Shown one piece after another: positions 6,799 to 7,644 of a DNA stretch of 7,644 nt. The position numbers were made by a program, and so were the translations under genes. The stretch comes from Bacteroidota bacterium (GTDB taxonomy: Bacteria > Bacteroidota > Bacteroidia > CAMBQF01): the NCBI GenBank assembly GCA_027483285.1, contig JAIXUZ010000413.1, positions 1-7,644 of the forward strand. Direction: 5' to 3'. The number at the start of each line of letters is the position of its first letter. Position 1 is the stretch's first letter. The notes below the pieces were generated by a model that had not been told where the DNA came from, ran no database searches, and was given only the letters and a program-made list of their open reading frames with translations.

Positions 6799-7173
6799 AT
6801 GAAAGAAATTGCATTGGTATTTGTAGGTGGAGGGGCGGGTAGCGTGGTGCGTTTTTTAATAGGTAAGGCTGTGGTAAGCCGTTACAACTCGCTGTTTCCG
6901 TATGCAACCTTTGGAGTAAACATTTTAGCATCGTTTATTTTGGGGTTGATGATAGCAACGTTTAACAAAAAGCCCGATGGTATGCAATGGCTGCTGTTGC
7001 TTGTTGGCACAGGCTTTTGCGGTGGCTTAAGTACCTTTTCTACCTTTAGTTATGAAAACTTCAGCCTGTTGCAAAAAGGCGAAACTTCTATGTTTTTCAT
7101 CTACACTATTGCCAGTTTTGTAGCTTGTTTGGCTGGCGTAGCCGGTGGTTATTTCGCCGCCCGTAGTATGTAG
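6799..7173 (+). CDS. crcB: Fluoride channel CrcB/Fluc
   Basis: This 124-residue, four-helix membrane protein of the Fluc family exports fluoride passively as a dual-topology homodimer. Family landmarks are all present: GGGAGSVVRF (10-19) near the N-terminus, FGVNILASFILG (38-49) with the pore Asn at 41, and GTGFCGGLSTFSTFSYE (70-86), which supplies the GxST segment near the central Na+ site and the two pore-lining phenylalanines F80 and F83. Helices run at about 3-23, 33-54, 62-83 and 97-120. Length is normal and nothing is missing. Only a single copy is seen here, as expected for a homodimer. The start is the ATG at 6799, with no clear ribosome binding site. I see no fluoride riboswitch upstream: the short gap is taken up by the inverted repeat, so fluoride-dependent control is not visible. 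Possible read-through from the DUF2805 gene 79 bases upstream. Confidence 0.96.
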   Translation: MKEIALVFVGGGAGSVVRFLIGKAVVSRYNSLFPYATFGVNILASFILGLMIATFNKKPDGMQWLLLLVGTGFCGGLSTFSTFSYENFSLLQKGETSMFFIYTIASFVACLAGVAGGYFAARSM

Positions 7174-7227
7174 TTAGAGCATACTTTATTCTTTAGTTTT
7201 TTATCTTTTTATCTCTTTAATTACTTA

Positions 7228-7262
7228 CAACTACCAACCAACAACTGCCAACTATTACCTAT
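7228..7262 (+). repeat. Degenerate 7-bp tandem array upstream of the kinase gene
   Basis: Units CAACTAC, CAACCAA, CAACTGC and CAACTAT (7228-7255) follow at exact 7-base spacing, with a weaker fifth, TACCTAT. It lies between crcB and the kinase start at 7286, just after a T-rich stretch (about 7186-7220). Shifted by one base the units read ACAACTA, CCAACCA, ACAACTG, CCAACTA, matching the right arm of the repeat at 6717-6789 (GCAACTG, AGAACTA, GGAACTA). Confidence 0.75.
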
Positions 7263-7285
7263 CTTAGCCCGTTTTTTAAATCAAT

Positions 7286-7644
7286 ATGTTAGGCACACAA
7301 ATACTCAACTACAGGTTAACCGCGCTAATTGGCGAGGGTGGCATGGGGCATGTGTATTTGGGCGAGCATATTAGCCTGGGCCGCAAGGCAGCTATCAAGG
7401 TGTTGTTGCAGCAGTATGCTAATAACCCCGAGATTAGGGCCCGGTTTAAAAACGAAGCGGCAGCACTCTCCAGGCTTCAACACCCCAACATAGTTACCTT
7501 GTACGATTATGTAGAGACAGAAGACATGCTATGCTTAGTAATGGAATATGTAGAGGGGCACAACCTTGACCATTACATTGCTAACGTGCGTGGCCCCATA
7601 CCCGAGGCTGTTGCCCTGCCATTGTTCGACCAGATACTGATGGC
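7286..7644 (+). CDS. Hanks-type Ser/Thr protein kinase (N-lobe only; 3' end outside the window)
   Basis: The frame opens with ATG at 7286 and runs without a stop to the window end; 119 full codons are visible. They hold the N-lobe of a eukaryotic-like kinase: the ATP-binding glycine loop G16-EGGMGHVY, the catalytic lysine K38 in AAIKVL, the helix C glutamate E57 in FKNEAAALSRLQHPNIV, and the hinge MEYVEG (86-91). The N-terminus MLGTQILNYRLTALIGEGG begins directly with the kinase fold and has no signal or membrane segment. The catalytic loop, DFG motif and anything C-terminal lie beyond the window, so activity and any sensor or membrane domain cannot be judged. The gene starts 112 bases after crcB in the same direction, behind an AT-rich stretch and a 7-bp array. 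No Shine-Dalgarno sequence is present; the leader TTTTTTAAATCAAT is AT-rich. Confidence 0.95.
   Translation, partial: MLGTQILNYRLTALIGEGGMGHVYLGEHISLGRKAAIKVLLQQYANNPEIRARFKNEAAALSRLQHPNIVTLYDYVETEDMLCLVMEYVEGHNLDHYIANVRGPIPEAVALPLFDQILM

Noticed and set aside
6425..6931. 168-residue minus-strand ORF across the DUF2805 gene, the inverted repeat and the start of crcB
   Set aside because: It lies opposite two well-recognised genes, has a composition typical of an antisense shadow and resembles no family.
6364..7262. CRISPR-like array
   Set aside because: Units are 7 bases, degenerate and without spacers, and no cas genes are present.

Overview
The window looks like a chromosomal piece of a Bacteroidota bacterium. 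The evidence is a secreted hydrolase ending in a type A type IX secretion (T9SS) C-terminal sorting domain, start codons mostly without a clear Shine-Dalgarno sequence, a DUF2805/TIGR03643 gene, and moderate, uneven GC content. I cannot name the genus. No rRNA, tRNA, CRISPR array, transposase or phage gene is visible.

Layout. At 1-1871 (+ strand) lies the 3' part of a Uup-type ABC-F ATPase gene, followed by a 63-residue two-helix membrane protein. A strong hairpin (1882-1904) separates this pair from four genes on the minus strand. In coordinate order these are a membrane di-iron hydroxylase of the sterol desaturase/fatty acid hydroxylase superfamily (1952-2833), a secreted alpha/beta-hydrolase with a T9SS sorting domain (3021-4157), a DUF2177 membrane protein (4373-4771) and a DASS/SLC13 anion symporter (4889-6343). 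Gaps of 117-215 bases separate the four, so they are probably separate transcripts, not a tight operon. The right part is on the + strand: a DUF2805 protein (6435-6719, non-ATG start), the fluoride channel crcB (6799-7173), and the start of a Hanks-type Ser/Thr kinase (7286 to the window end).

The gene content is mostly ordinary housekeeping and envelope functions, and I do not see a new multi-gene system. The products do not form an obvious shared pathway.

The most unusual signal is between genes. All three gaps in 6344-7285 hold a short degenerate array phased at exactly 7 bases: 6364-6398, 6717-6789 (two arms facing each other as a large imperfect hairpin) and 7228-7262. Read in one orientation, most units fit one loose consensus, NNRACTR. 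The secreted hydrolase gene is also visibly richer in A+T than its flanks.
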